Shown here piece by piece: positions 17,334 to 25,596 of a stretch of 64,000 nt of DNA. Made by a program: the position numbers and the translations under genes. The notes under the pieces are model-generated. The model was given only the letters and a program-made list of their open reading frames with translations. It made no database searches and was not told the DNA's origin. The DNA is taken from positions 496,001 through 560,000 of the forward strand of contig CAWGTM010000020.1 in the NCBI GenBank assembly GCA_963825445.1, given 5' to 3'. This DNA is from Actinophytocola sp963825445. Its GTDB lineage: Bacteria > Actinomycetota > Actinomycetes > Mycobacteriales > Pseudonocardiaceae. Numbering within the stretch: the stretch's first letter is position 1; every line of letters starts with the position of its first letter.

Positions 17334-18208
17334 CACAAAGCTCCCGTCAGACCGCGGGCTCGCAGCACCGCGCGCTCGAGCGGCCGGAACACCAGCAGCT
17401 CGATCCCGATGCCCACGAACAGGATGAGCAGGATTCCGGACATCACCATCGACATGTCCGACAACGCCATTCCATTGTGGAGGAACTGGCCGAGGCCCTC
17501 GCCGAGCTGCGGCGAGTTGACGATCAGCTCGGCCGCCATGAGCGACCGCCACGAGAAGGCCCAGCCCTGCTTGAGTCCCGCGAGGAACCCGGGCAGCGCG
17601 GCCGGAAGGAGGATGTGCCGGGCCGACGCCAGCCGGCCCGCGCCGAGCACCTTGCCGACACGCGGCAGGATCGGCGGGATCTGGTCCATACCGGACACCA
17701 GGCCGTTGGCGATCGACGGCACCGCGCCGAGCAGGACCACGAAGTAGATCGAGCCGTCGGTCAACCCGAACCACAGCACGGCCGCGGGCACCCACGCCAC
17801 CGACGGCAGGCTCTGCAGGCCCGACACCAGCGGCCCGATTCCCCGACGCACCAGGCTGAAGTTCGCGATCAGCAGACCGAGCGGGATGGCCGCCACCACC
17901 GCGATGACGAACCCGATCACCGCCCGGTGCACCGACGTCCACAACAGACCCAGGATGTCGCCGCCGGCGATCAGCTCCCAGACGTGTGCCCACACGGCCG
18001 CCGGCGCGGGCAGCTTGAACTCCGGCCAGAACGCCGCCGCCCACAGCGCCTGCCAGATGCCGACGATGATGGCGAGCGCGCCGATCGGCGGCAGCACGTT
18101 GCGCAGTATCCGGCGGATCCGGCTGGGGCGGTCCCCCGCGTCGGTGGGGGTGTCGAGTGCGTCGAGGCCCGCGCCGACCGAGGAGTCGACCGTCTCAACC
18201 TCCGGCAT
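17333..18208 (-). CDS. ABC transporter permease, sulfonate/taurine type (SsuC-like)
   Basis: 291 residues with six or so membrane helices. The BPD-type coupling loop reads LAGLKQGWAFSWRSLMAAELIV, matching the SsuC/TauC/NrtB family. It starts 14 bases inside the end of the ATPase gene and overlaps the chelatase start. Together with the ATPase and lipoprotein it should import an organosulfur anion for the reductive pathway encoded in the same operon (inference from context). Confidence 0.85.
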   Translation of the reverse strand: MPEVETVDSSVGAGLDALDTPTDAGDRPSRIRRILRNVLPPIGALAIIVGIWQALWAAAFWPEFKLPAPAAVWAHVWELIAGGDILGLLWTSVHRAVIGFVIAVVAAIPLGLLIANFSLVRRGIGPLVSGLQSLPSVAWVPAAVLWFGLTDGSIYFVVLLGAVPSIANGLVSGMDQIPPILPRVGKVLGAGRLASARHILLPAALPGFLAGLKQGWAFSWRSLMAAELIVNSPQLGEGLGQFLHNGMALSDMSMVMSGILLILFVGIGIELLVFRPLERAVLRARGLTGAL

Positions 18209-18983
18209 GACTACTGATCACCTCGTGCAGCTTGTGGTTGATGGTGTCCACCATCTCCGGCTGCGCGCCGGCGGCCAGACCCTCCACCGTCCACTCCTGA
18301 ACCACGCGGCCCGGCCGCGACGAGAGCAGCACCACGCGCTGTCCCAAACGGACGGCCTCCCGCACGTCGTGGGTGACGAACAGGACGGCCGTTCCCGTGG
18401 CACGCCAGATGCGGGTCAGCTCGCCCTGCAGCACGTCCCGCGTGATGGCGTCGAGCGCGGAGAACGGTTCGTCCATCAACAGCAGCGAGTTGGTGCCACC
18501 GTCCACAGCGGACGCCAACGCGCGGGCGAGCGCCACCCGCTGACGCATGCCGCCGGACAGCTCGTGCGGACGCTTGTCACCCACTCCGCCGAGCCGCACC
18601 AGCTCCAGCAGCTCACCCGCGCGGGCCCGCCGGGCGGCACGCTTCACCCCGGCCAGCCGCAGCGGCAGTTCGACGTTGCGGCTCGCGGTCAGCCACGGCA
18701 TGAGCGCGGCCTCCTGGAACATCACGGCCGGGCGCGTGGTGTTCAGCTCGATGTCCCCTTCGGAGGGACGGTCCAGCCCGGCCACCAGGTTGAGCACCGT
18801 GGTCTTGCCGCAGCCGGACGCGCCGAGCAGGCACACGAACTCCCCGGGCGCGACCGTCAGGTCGACCCCGTCGAGCGCGGTGACCGCACGCCGGCCCTCG
18901 CCGAACGTCTTGCCCACACCGGAAAGGCGCACGGCGTGGTCACTCCTGGTGCGGGTCGCGCCGGCTTCGAGTGTCGCGGTCAT
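18195..18983 (-). CDS. ABC transporter ATP-binding protein, sulfonate/taurine type (SsuB-like)
   Basis: 262 residues from the ATG at 18983. Walker A is GASGCGKTT, the Q-loop is VMFQEAALMPWLT, the signature is ELSGGMRQRVALARAL, Walker B is LLLMDEPFSALD, and the H-loop is FVTHDVREAV; all are intact. The VMFQE-LPWLT pattern is typical of SsuB/TauB/NrtD ATPases. The start lies 13 bases after the lipoprotein stop; an upstream GTG at 19037 would overlap the lipoprotein gene and is unlikely. Confidence 0.87.
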   Translation of the reverse strand: MTATLEAGATRTRSDHAVRLSGVGKTFGEGRRAVTALDGVDLTVAPGEFVCLLGASGCGKTTVLNLVAGLDRPSEGDIELNTTRPAVMFQEAALMPWLTASRNVELPLRLAGVKRAARRARAGELLELVRLGGVGDKRPHELSGGMRQRVALARALASAVDGGTNSLLLMDEPFSALDAITRDVLQGELTRIWRATGTAVLFVTHDVREAVRLGQRVVLLSSRPGRVVQEWTVEGLAAGAQPEMVDTINHKLHEVISSHAGG

Positions 18984-18996
18984 GGGTGTCGCCCCT

Positions 18997-20058
18997 CTAG
19001 TTCTGATCGAGTCCGCCGGCGTCCACCGTGGACTCACCGGCTTCGCCCAGTACGGCGTTCAGTGCGGTCAGGTCGGCGTAGCCCGCCACGTCGGGGGCCG
19101 TCTCGGCGATGCCGGCGGTCACCTGGTCCTCCGCCAGTTGGGTGAAGAGACCGGCCGTGGGGTCGAAGGTCAGCTTGATGTTGCTCCAGGCGCGTTCCAG
19201 CACCTCGGGCTTCAACGCCTTGCCGGTCAACGCTTCCAGCTGGGTGTTGACGGCCGTCCGCGCGCCGGCCGCGTCGGAGTTCGCGTAGCCGATCGCCGCG
19301 ACCAGCCCACGCAGGAAGGCCCGCACGGTCTCCGGGTGCGCCTCCAGGTACTCGGTGCGCACGATCACCACGGTGGTCGGGAACTTGCCGCCCGGCCACA
19401 GTTCCTTCTCGTCCACCAGAACCTTGGCGCCGGCCTCCAGCACGAGCCGGGACGACCACGGCTCGGGCAGCCAGGCCGCCTGCACGTCGCCGTTCTGGAA
19501 CGCGCCGAGGGTGTTCGCGTTATCCAGGTTGGTCACCTCGACCTGATCGGTGAGATCGTTGTCGGCCAACCACTTCTTCAGCGACACGTCCTGGGTGTTG
19601 CCGAGCTGCGGGGTCACCACGGTCTTGCCGATCAGGTCCTGCGGGGTGGTGATCTCCGGCTTCACCACCAGCTGCGCGCCGCCGGAGGTGACTCCCGAGA
19701 TCAGCCGGACCGCCTCGCCGTTGGACTTGGCGTAGGCGTTGATCGCCGGGCCGGACCCGATGAACCCGATGTCCAGCGAACCGCCGAGCAGCGCGTTCAC
19801 CTCGTCCGGGCCGGCGTTGAACTCCTGTGGGGTGAGCTTGGTGTCGCCCAGTTCCTCGGCGAACAGCCCGTTCTCCAGGCCGATCAGCGCGGGCGCGTGG
19901 GTCACGTTCGGGAAGTAGCCGAGCCGCAGCTCGGCCGCGGGCCCCTGCTCGGCGGCGGGTGCGGGGTCGTCAGCGCCGCTGTCCGCGCGCGAACACGCCG
20001 CGGCGAACATCGTCAGCGCGGCGAGAGTTGCGGTGAGCACACGGGTACGGGGTCGCAC
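18997..20058 (-). CDS. ABC substrate-binding lipoprotein, sulfonate/nitrate type (SsuA-like)
   Basis: 353 residues. A signal peptide ends in a lipobox (MFAAACSRAD, cysteine at about 22). The mature NMT1/SsuA-like periplasmic-binding fold begins LRLGYFPNVTHAPALIGLENG. It continues with the usual GGSLDIGFIGSGPAINAYA and AAWLPEPWSSRLVLEAGA. It should deliver an organosulfur ligand to the adjacent permease; the ligand cannot be fixed. It sits 12 bases after cysN, so the importer is part of the sulfate-assimilation transcript. Confidence 0.85.
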   Translation of the reverse strand: MRPRTRVLTATLAALTMFAAACSRADSGADDPAPAAEQGPAAELRLGYFPNVTHAPALIGLENGLFAEELGDTKLTPQEFNAGPDEVNALLGGSLDIGFIGSGPAINAYAKSNGEAVRLISGVTSGGAQLVVKPEITTPQDLIGKTVVTPQLGNTQDVSLKKWLADNDLTDQVEVTNLDNANTLGAFQNGDVQAAWLPEPWSSRLVLEAGAKVLVDEKELWPGGKFPTTVVIVRTEYLEAHPETVRAFLRGLVAAIGYANSDAAGARTAVNTQLEALTGKALKPEVLERAWSNIKLTFDPTAGLFTQLAEDQVTAGIAETAPDVAGYADLTALNAVLGEAGESTVDAGGLDQN

Positions 20059-20070
20059 GGGGTGGCCTTC

Positions 20071-21348
20071 CTAGTGGTGGTTGAGAAGTGGCAGCGGGGC
20101 CCCGACCAGACCCGCCGCCAGGGTGGTGCCGTCCGCCGGGTCGATCATGAGGAACGCCCCGGTCTTGCCATGGGTGGCGTAGTGGTCGACCGGCACCGGC
20201 TCCGCCGTCCGGAGTCGCACCTGGCCGATCTCGTTGAGCCGCAGGGACTCCGGGCCGTCCGTGGTGGACAGTCGCTGTTCGTCGAAGAGGGTGGACAGCT
20301 CGTGCACGATCGCGGGCACCGTGCGCGCGCCGTGTTTCACCAGCACCCGGGCGCCCGGGAGCAGCGGCTTGTCCGCCAGCCACGCGAGGGTCGCGGCGAA
20401 CTCGTCGGTCACCACCGGTGCGTTGGTGGCGCTCGCGATCAGGTCACCGCGGGAGATGTCGAGGTCGTCGGCCAGCAGCAGCGTGACCGAGTGGCCGGCG
20501 GTCGCCTCGGGCAACTCGCCGTTCGGGGTGTCCACCCGGGTGACCGTGGTACGCACCCCTGCCGGCAGCACCACCACCTCGTCACCCGGGCGGACGGTGC
20601 CCGCCGCCACCTGCCCGGCGTAGCCCCGGTAGTCGGGGTGCTCGGCCGTGCGCGGACGGATCACGTACTGCACGGGGAAACGGAACGGCGAACCGTGCGG
20701 GTCGGCCTCCACCGGCACCGTCTCCAGGTGATCCAGCAACGTCGGGCCCGAATACCAGGGCGTGTGCGCCGAGGTGTCCACCACGTTGTCCCCACGCAGC
20801 GCGGACACCGGGATGGTCAGCACCGCGCCCGCCGGGTAGCCGAGTGCCGTGGCGTGCGCGGTGAACTCCTTCGCGATCACCTCGAACGTGCCCTGGTCGT
20901 AGTCCACCAGGTCGATCTTGTTGACCGCCAGCACCAGCCGGGGCACGCCCAGCAGCGCGAGGACCGCCGCGTGGCGCCGGGTCTGCTCCAGCACGCCTTT
21001 TCGGGCGTCCACCAGGAGGATCGCGAGCTGTGCGGTGGACGCGCCGGTGACCGTGTTGCGGGTGTACTGGACGTGGCCGGGGGTGTCGGCCAGGACGAAA
21101 CTCCGCTTGGGAGTGGCGAAGTAGCGGTAGGCGACGTCGATGGTGATGCCCTGCTCGCGTTCCGAGCGCAGCCCGTCCACCAGCAGCGACAGGTCGGGAG
21201 TGGACAGTCCCTTGTCGACGCTCGCGCGGTGCACGGCGTCCAGTTGGTCGGCCAGCACGGACTTCGTGTCGTAGAGCAACCGGCCGACGAGGGTGGACTT
21301 CCCGTCGTCCACGCTGCCCGCGGTCGCGAGCTTCAGCAGGTCGTTCAT
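20071..21348 (-). CDS. cysN: Sulfate adenylyltransferase subunit 1 (CysN GTPase)
   Basis: 425 residues. GTPase motifs are intact: P-loop GSVDDGKST, switch region REQGITIDVAYRYF, DTPGH and NKIDLVD. There is no fused APS kinase domain. CysN hydrolyses GTP to drive formation of adenylyl sulfate by CysD. Its ATG overlaps the cysD stop by one base (TGATG). Confidence 0.95.
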   Translation of the reverse strand: MNDLLKLATAGSVDDGKSTLVGRLLYDTKSVLADQLDAVHRASVDKGLSTPDLSLLVDGLRSEREQGITIDVAYRYFATPKRSFVLADTPGHVQYTRNTVTGASTAQLAILLVDARKGVLEQTRRHAAVLALLGVPRLVLAVNKIDLVDYDQGTFEVIAKEFTAHATALGYPAGAVLTIPVSALRGDNVVDTSAHTPWYSGPTLLDHLETVPVEADPHGSPFRFPVQYVIRPRTAEHPDYRGYAGQVAAGTVRPGDEVVVLPAGVRTTVTRVDTPNGELPEATAGHSVTLLLADDLDISRGDLIASATNAPVVTDEFAATLAWLADKPLLPGARVLVKHGARTVPAIVHELSTLFDEQRLSTTDGPESLRLNEIGQVRLRTAEPVPVDHYATHGKTGAFLMIDPADGTTLAAGLVGAPLPLLNHH

Positions 21349-22286
21349 CAGAAGTACCCCTCGCGCTTGCGATCTTCCATGGCCGCCTCGGACAGGCGGT
21401 CGTCCGCGCGGGTCGCGCCGCGCTCGGTCAACCGGCTGGCCGACACCTCGGCGATCACCTCGTCCAGCGTGGTGGCACTCGACTCGACTGCCCCCGTGCA
21501 CGAACCGTCGCCGACCGTGCGGTAGCGGATCACCTTGCGCTCCAGGGTTTCCCCGTCGCGCGGGCCGCCCCACGGGCCCTCGGCCAGCCACATCCCGTCG
21601 CGCAGGTACACGTCCCGCTCGTGGGAGTAGTAGATCCGCGGCAGGTCGATGTTCTCGCGCTGGATGTAGCGCCACACGTCCAGCTCGGTCCAGTTCGACA
21701 ACGGGAACACCCGCACGTGCTCGCCCGCGCGGTGCCGACCGTTGTACAGGTTCCACAGCTCCGGGCGCTGACGGCGCGGCTCCCACTGACCGAACGCGTT
21801 GCGCAGGCTGAAGATCCGCTCCTTCGCCCTGGCCCGCTCCTCGTCGCGGCGCCCGCCGCCGAACACCGCGTCGAACTTCTGCTCGGTGATCGTGTCGAGC
21901 AGCGGCACCGTCTGCAGCGGGTTGCGGGTGCCGTCCGGACGCTCGGCCAGGCGCCCGTCGTCGATCCACTCCTGCACGTGTGCGACCACCAGCCGCAGCC
22001 CGTACTTCGCCACCACCCGGTCCCGGAACTCGATGACCTCGCCGAAGTTGTGCCCGGTGTCCACATGCAACAGCGGGAACGGCACGGGCGCCGGCCAGAA
22101 CGCCTTGACCGCCAGGTGCAGCAGGACGGTCGAGTCCTTGCCACCGGAGAACAGGATCACCGGCCGGTCGAACTCGCCGGCCACCTCACGCATGATGTGA
22201 ATGGCCTCGGACTCGAGGCGCCCCAACGCATCCAGAGTGGGAACCGTCACGGGCAGCAGCAATGTTTCGCTCGCAAGCTCGCTCAT
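21348..22286 (-). CDS. cysD: Sulfate adenylyltransferase subunit 2 (CysD)
   Basis: 312 residues from the ATG at 22286. The PP-loop SGGKDSTVLLHLA binds ATP. LLHVDTGHNF, VFGGGRRDEERARAKERIFS and the terminal EDRKREGYF are all conserved in CysD. It makes APS from ATP and sulfate with CysN. Its start overlaps the cysH stop by four bases (ATGA). An in-frame start at 22370 lies inside cysH and is rejected. Confidence 0.95.
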   Translation of the reverse strand: MSELASETLLLPVTVPTLDALGRLESEAIHIMREVAGEFDRPVILFSGGKDSTVLLHLAVKAFWPAPVPFPLLHVDTGHNFGEVIEFRDRVVAKYGLRLVVAHVQEWIDDGRLAERPDGTRNPLQTVPLLDTITEQKFDAVFGGGRRDEERARAKERIFSLRNAFGQWEPRRQRPELWNLYNGRHRAGEHVRVFPLSNWTELDVWRYIQRENIDLPRIYYSHERDVYLRDGMWLAEGPWGGPRDGETLERKVIRYRTVGDGSCTGAVESSATTLDEVIAEVSASRLTERGATRADDRLSEAAMEDRKREGYF

Positions 22287-22978
22287 CCGTGCAACCCACA
22301 TTCCGTCTTGTTCTGCCCCGCCCAGCGGCCACTGCGGGCGTCCTGGCCCGGCAGCGGCTTGGCCGTGCACGGCGCGCAGCCGATGGACAGGTAACCCTCA
22401 CTGACCAGCGGGTTCTCGAGGATGCCCTTCTCGGTGATGTAGGTGTTGAACTCCTCGTCCGACCACGGCGCGATCGGGTTGATCTTCACGAGCCCGTTGC
22501 GGTCGTCCCACTGCACGATCGGCGTGTTCGCGCGGGTGGGGGCGTCCACCCGGCGCACGCCCGTGACCCAGGCGTCGTACTTCGCGAGGGTCTTCTGCAG
22601 CGGCACCACCTTGCGCAGGAAGCAACACTGGCTAGGGTCGGTCTGGTTCAGCAGCCCGAACTCCGCCTCCTGGTCGGCCACCGACTGTTCCGCCTCGGCG
22701 TTGACGATCCGGATCTCCGGGTACGTCACCGCGATCGCGTCGCGCGTGCCGATGGTCTCCGCGAAGTGGTAGCCGGTCTCCAGGAACAGCACGTCGATGT
22801 CGGGCTTCGCCTTCACCGCGACGTCGATCAGCACTGCGTCCTGCATGTTCGACGCGACGATGAACTTCTCGCCGAATGTCCGAGCCGTCCAGGCGAGCGC
22901 CTCCTCGGCGGTCGCGTCCGCCAGTTCGACGGCCGCCTCCTCCGCGAGTTTCTGAAGATCCTTGGTGGCGGTGGTCAC
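22283..22978 (-). CDS. cysH: Adenylyl-sulfate (APS) reductase, [4Fe-4S] type
   Basis: 231 residues. Two cysteine pairs, QCCFLRK and GCAPCTAKPL, mark the iron-sulfur-cluster APS reductases rather than the PAPS-specific type. The catalytic cysteine is in the C-terminal KTECGLHG. It reduces APS to sulfite with thioredoxin. This agrees with the absence of an APS kinase gene (cysC) from the operon. The GTG start at 22978 overlaps the zinc-ribbon stop (GTGA). Confidence 0.95.
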   Translation of the reverse strand: MTTATKDLQKLAEEAAVELADATAEEALAWTARTFGEKFIVASNMQDAVLIDVAVKAKPDIDVLFLETGYHFAETIGTRDAIAVTYPEIRIVNAEAEQSVADQEAEFGLLNQTDPSQCCFLRKVVPLQKTLAKYDAWVTGVRRVDAPTRANTPIVQWDDRNGLVKINPIAPWSDEEFNTYITEKGILENPLVSEGYLSIGCAPCTAKPLPGQDARSGRWAGQNKTECGLHG

Positions 22979-23136
22979 TCGGTCACCTCTTCCTTCACGA
23001 GGTTGAGCCCGATGAACTTCGTGGTGAACACCCGCCGGCAACCGGTGCACAGCCAGGCGGCGTGCGGCTCCTCCTGCGGACGCAGGTCCTCGTCACCGCA
23101 GTAGGGGCAGTAGAACGGTGTCGCTCGCTCGGTCAC
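22975..23136 (-). CDS. Small zinc-ribbon-like protein of the sulfur operon
   Basis: 53 residues. Two cysteine pairs, FYCPYCGDED and WLCTGCRRVF, suit a zinc ribbon; the end is GLNLVKEEVTE. It is translationally coupled on both sides: its GTG overlaps the sulfite reductase stop and its stop overlaps the cysH start. A similar tiny gene sits at this place in Streptomyces sulfur operons as I recall them. It may deliver electrons or sulfur, or bind metal for the reductases; no function is established. Confidence 0.8.
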   Translation of the reverse strand: MTERATPFYCPYCGDEDLRPQEEPHAAWLCTGCRRVFTTKFIGLNLVKEEVTE

Positions 23137-24812
23137 TTGAGGTCGGCCTCCTCGGCGCGCGCGACCCACTGCGCGAACCGCTCGTCCGGCTTCCGGCCGG
23201 ACACGTAGTTGCGCACCACCCGCTCCACGTAGTCCGACAGTTCTGCTGCCGTCACCTTGTGGCCACGCAGTTTCCGGCCGAACCCGGCGTCGAGACCGAG
23301 CCCGCCGCCCAGGTGCACCTGGAAACCCTCGACCTGACGGCCTTCCGCGTCGGTGACGATCTGACCCTTCAGCCCGATGTCGGCCGTCTGGATGCGGGCG
23401 CACGAGTTGGGGCACCCGTTGATGTGCACGCTGATCGGCGCGGTCACCTCACCGGTGATGTCCTTCAGCCGATCCTCCAGTGTGGACACCAGGTCGACCG
23501 CGCGGGCCTTGGTCTCCACGATCGCCAGCTTGCAGAACTCGATGCCCGTGCAGGCCATCACGCCGCGCCGCCACGGCGACGGGTCGGTCTGCAGTCCCAG
23601 CCCGGCGAGCGCGGTCCGCAGGCCGTCCACTTCGGACGACACCACGTCGAGCACGATCAGCTTCTGCAACGGGGTGAACCGAACCCGTCCCGAACCGGCC
23701 CGCTCGGCCGCGTCGGCCACCGCGACGAGCGTCGAGCCGGAGACGCGGCCGGCGATCGGCGCGGCGCCGACGTAGTGGTTGCCGTCCTTCTGGACGTGCA
23801 CGCCCACGTGGTCGCGTGCCTGCTCCGGCACCTCCGGCGCCGGCCCGTCGATCAGGGGACGCTTCAGGTACTCGGTCTCCAGAACCTCACGGAACTTCGC
23901 GGCACCCCAGTCCTTCACCAGGAACTTGATGCGCGCGCGGTGACGCAACCGCCGGTAGCCGTAGTCACGGAACACGCTGATCACGCCGGCCCACACGTCC
24001 GGGACCTCGTCGAGCGGGACCCACGTGCCGAGACGCTGGCCGATCATCGGGTTGGTGGACAGGCCGCCGCCGACCCAGAGATCGAAGCCCGGCCCGTGCT
24101 CCGGGTGCTCGACGCCGACGAACGCCACGTCGTGCACCTCGTGCGCCACGTCCGGCAGGCCGGAGATCGCGGTCTTGAACTTGCGCGGCAGGTTCGAGAA
24201 CGCTTTCTCACCGACATAACGGCGCTTGATCTCATCGATCGCCGGGGTGCCGTCGATGATCTCGTCGGTCGCGATGCCGGCGACCGGCGAGCCGAGGATG
24301 ACGCGCGGGCTGTCGCCGCACGCCTCCATGGTGGTCATGCCCGCGTCCTCGAGTTTCGCCCAGATGGCCGGCATGTCCTCGACGCGGATCCAGTGGTACT
24401 GGATGTTCTGCCGGTCGGTGATGTCGGCCGTGTCCCTGGCGTAGTCCTGGGAGATCTCGCCGATGACGCGCAACTGGTCGGTGGTGACCGCGCCGCCGTC
24501 GATGCGGATGCGGAGCATGAAGAACTCGTCGTCCAGCTCCTCGGGTTCGAGCGTGGCCGTGCGGCCGCCGTCGATCCCGGGCTTGCGCTGGGTGTAGAGG
24601 CCGTGCCAGCGGAAGCGCCCGCGCAGGTCGGCCGGGTCGATGCCGGCGAACCCCGTGTGGGCGTAGATGTTCTCGATCCGCTCACGGACGTTGAGCGGGT
24701 TGTCGTCTTTCTTGCTGCGCTCGTTGGGGTTCAGGGGCTCGCGATAGCCGAGCGCCCACTGGCCCTCACCGCGCCGAGCATGGGCTCGCTTGGGTGTGGT
24801 GGGAGTTGACAC
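23133..24812 (-). CDS. sirA: Ferredoxin-dependent assimilatory sulfite reductase (SirA/NirA type)
   Basis: 559 residues with the two-fold sulfite/nitrite reductase repeat. N-terminal DRQNIQYHWIRVEDMP is the first-repeat signature. The cluster/sirohaem ligands are in ACTGIEFCKLAIVETK and GCPNSCARIQ. It reduces sulfite to sulfide with six electrons from ferredoxin. The genomic setting argues for sulfite over nitrite. The GTG start at 24812 has a ribosome site CGGAGGA four bases upstream, which a complementary TCCTCCG about 45 bases further upstream could mask. First enzyme gene of the operon. Confidence 0.93.
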   Translation of the reverse strand: MSTPTTPKRAHARRGEGQWALGYREPLNPNERSKKDDNPLNVRERIENIYAHTGFAGIDPADLRGRFRWHGLYTQRKPGIDGGRTATLEPEELDDEFFMLRIRIDGGAVTTDQLRVIGEISQDYARDTADITDRQNIQYHWIRVEDMPAIWAKLEDAGMTTMEACGDSPRVILGSPVAGIATDEIIDGTPAIDEIKRRYVGEKAFSNLPRKFKTAISGLPDVAHEVHDVAFVGVEHPEHGPGFDLWVGGGLSTNPMIGQRLGTWVPLDEVPDVWAGVISVFRDYGYRRLRHRARIKFLVKDWGAAKFREVLETEYLKRPLIDGPAPEVPEQARDHVGVHVQKDGNHYVGAAPIAGRVSGSTLVAVADAAERAGSGRVRFTPLQKLIVLDVVSSEVDGLRTALAGLGLQTDPSPWRRGVMACTGIEFCKLAIVETKARAVDLVSTLEDRLKDITGEVTAPISVHINGCPNSCARIQTADIGLKGQIVTDAEGRQVEGFQVHLGGGLGLDAGFGRKLRGHKVTAAELSDYVERVVRNYVSGRKPDERFAQWVARAEEADLK

Positions 24813-24864
24813 CCGATCCTCCGAGGACTCGGGGCACTCGCGCGCTCCGGGCAGCCCTGGGGAA

Positions 24865-24871
24865 CGGAGGA
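24865..24871 (-). promoter_or_regulatory. Anti-ribosome-site sequence in the sirA leader
   Basis: On the leftward strand TCCTCCG here is fully complementary to CGGAGGA at 24817-24823, the sirA ribosome site. An alternative small hairpin CCGAG-TC-CTCGG lies just before that site. Exclusive folds could couple leader-peptide translation to sirA translation (inference). Confidence 0.4.
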
Positions 24872-24920
24872 CTCGACCGACGCGCCCGGCGCCGGCTGGT
24901 GAGAGAAATGCGGCGGCAGG

Positions 24921-24983
24921 TTACGGGTGCCGTCGGCACATCGCGCTGGAAACGCGAACAAAATCCACGTGACGCCTGGTCAC
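24921..24983 (-). CDS. Cysteine-containing leader peptide upstream of sirA
   Basis: A 20-codon frame from GTG encodes MTRRHVDFVRV...AMCRRHP, ending 108 bases before sirA. It resembles the short actinobacterial leader peptides of the pattern RRHVDLxRVSSAxC found before sulfur-metabolism genes. The single cysteine codon is followed by four codons and TAA. A longer form could start at the ATG at 25010 (29 residues). Slow translation at the cysteine codon could set the fold of the downstream leader and so the expression of the sulfur operon (inference from related leaders). Confidence 0.7.
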   Translation of the reverse strand: MTRRHVDFVRVSSAMCRRHP

Positions 24984-25147
24984 GAGGCGGAGTTCGGTAA
25001 CAGCGGACATGGGACTCAGCGTGCCACGCGTCCACGTGGTGGTCCAACGCCATCCGCATCGTGGGATCCGGTGAGTGCTGGTTGCGCCCAGCAGGGGGAA
25101 TGGCGTCACCCAGACGCGAAAAAGGTGACCGGCGTCACGGGAAATGG

Positions 25148-25290
25148 TACGACTCGCTGTCGAAAGCGTACGACTCGCTGTCGAGACGGTACGACTCGCG
25201 AGCGAACACCCGCAGGCACGCCCCCGACCGCATGTCGCCATGTCTCGACCGCATGTCCTCACTTCTCGCACGCATGTGCTCGGTTCCGGC
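25148..25290. repeat. 21-bp-period intergenic array, TACGACTCG / GCATGT types
   Basis: TACGACTCG starts at 25148, 25169 and 25190. A second unit centred on GCATGT starts at 25230, 25251 and 25272. Both have exactly 21-base spacing. The array fills much of the gene-free 24984-25348 interval upstream of the sirA leader. CGCATGTCCTCG-type sequence also occurs at the tail of the array near 48.2 kb, so the two are related. No protein-coding character; frames stay open because 21 is a multiple of three. Confidence 0.65.
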
Positions 25291-25348
25291 GCCCGCGCCA
25301 CGGACCTGAACGCAACCCCGTACGAACCCAGCGCCGCCGAACGACAGA

Positions 25349-25498
25349 TCAAGACCACTCGCGGCGGCGATCAGCGATCAGCTCGTCCACCGCCCTGGTG
25401 GTGAACCCAGCTGCCTTGGCAGCGGCGATCGCCTCGTCCTGCAGGCGTGTCAACAGGCGCCGTCGCTCCTCGCGCACGGACTCCTCAGGCGCTGTCAT
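25349..25498 (-). CDS. Small charged protein, unknown
   Basis: 49 residues from the ATG at 25498: mostly helical and highly charged (REERRRLLTRLQDEAIAAAK), ending ELIADRRREWS. The frame is open further upstream (ADILDF precedes the ATG), so a longer form cannot be excluded. The length and composition recall antitoxin-like or ribbon-helix-helix proteins, but no motif proves it, and there is no toxin beside it. Confidence 0.4.
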   Translation of the reverse strand: MTAPEESVREERRRLLTRLQDEAIAAAKAAGFTTRAVDELIADRRREWS

Positions 25499-25596
25499 GA
25501 AATCCAAGATATCCGCCAGCCCCCTTGCAACCTTCGCCCACTGCGCGTCGTGGGTTATTTGCGGATCGTGAACATCTCGCGAGAGAAAGGGACCGC

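Noticed and set aside
18547..21525. 992-codon open frame on the + strand
   Set aside because: Antisense to the ABC ATPase, lipoprotein and cysN, which all carry intact family motifs; long antisense frames are expected at this GC content.
24921..25358. 145-codon leftward frame ending with the leader-peptide sequence
   Set aside because: Only the last 20-29 codons match known leader peptides; the upstream part runs through the 21-bp array.
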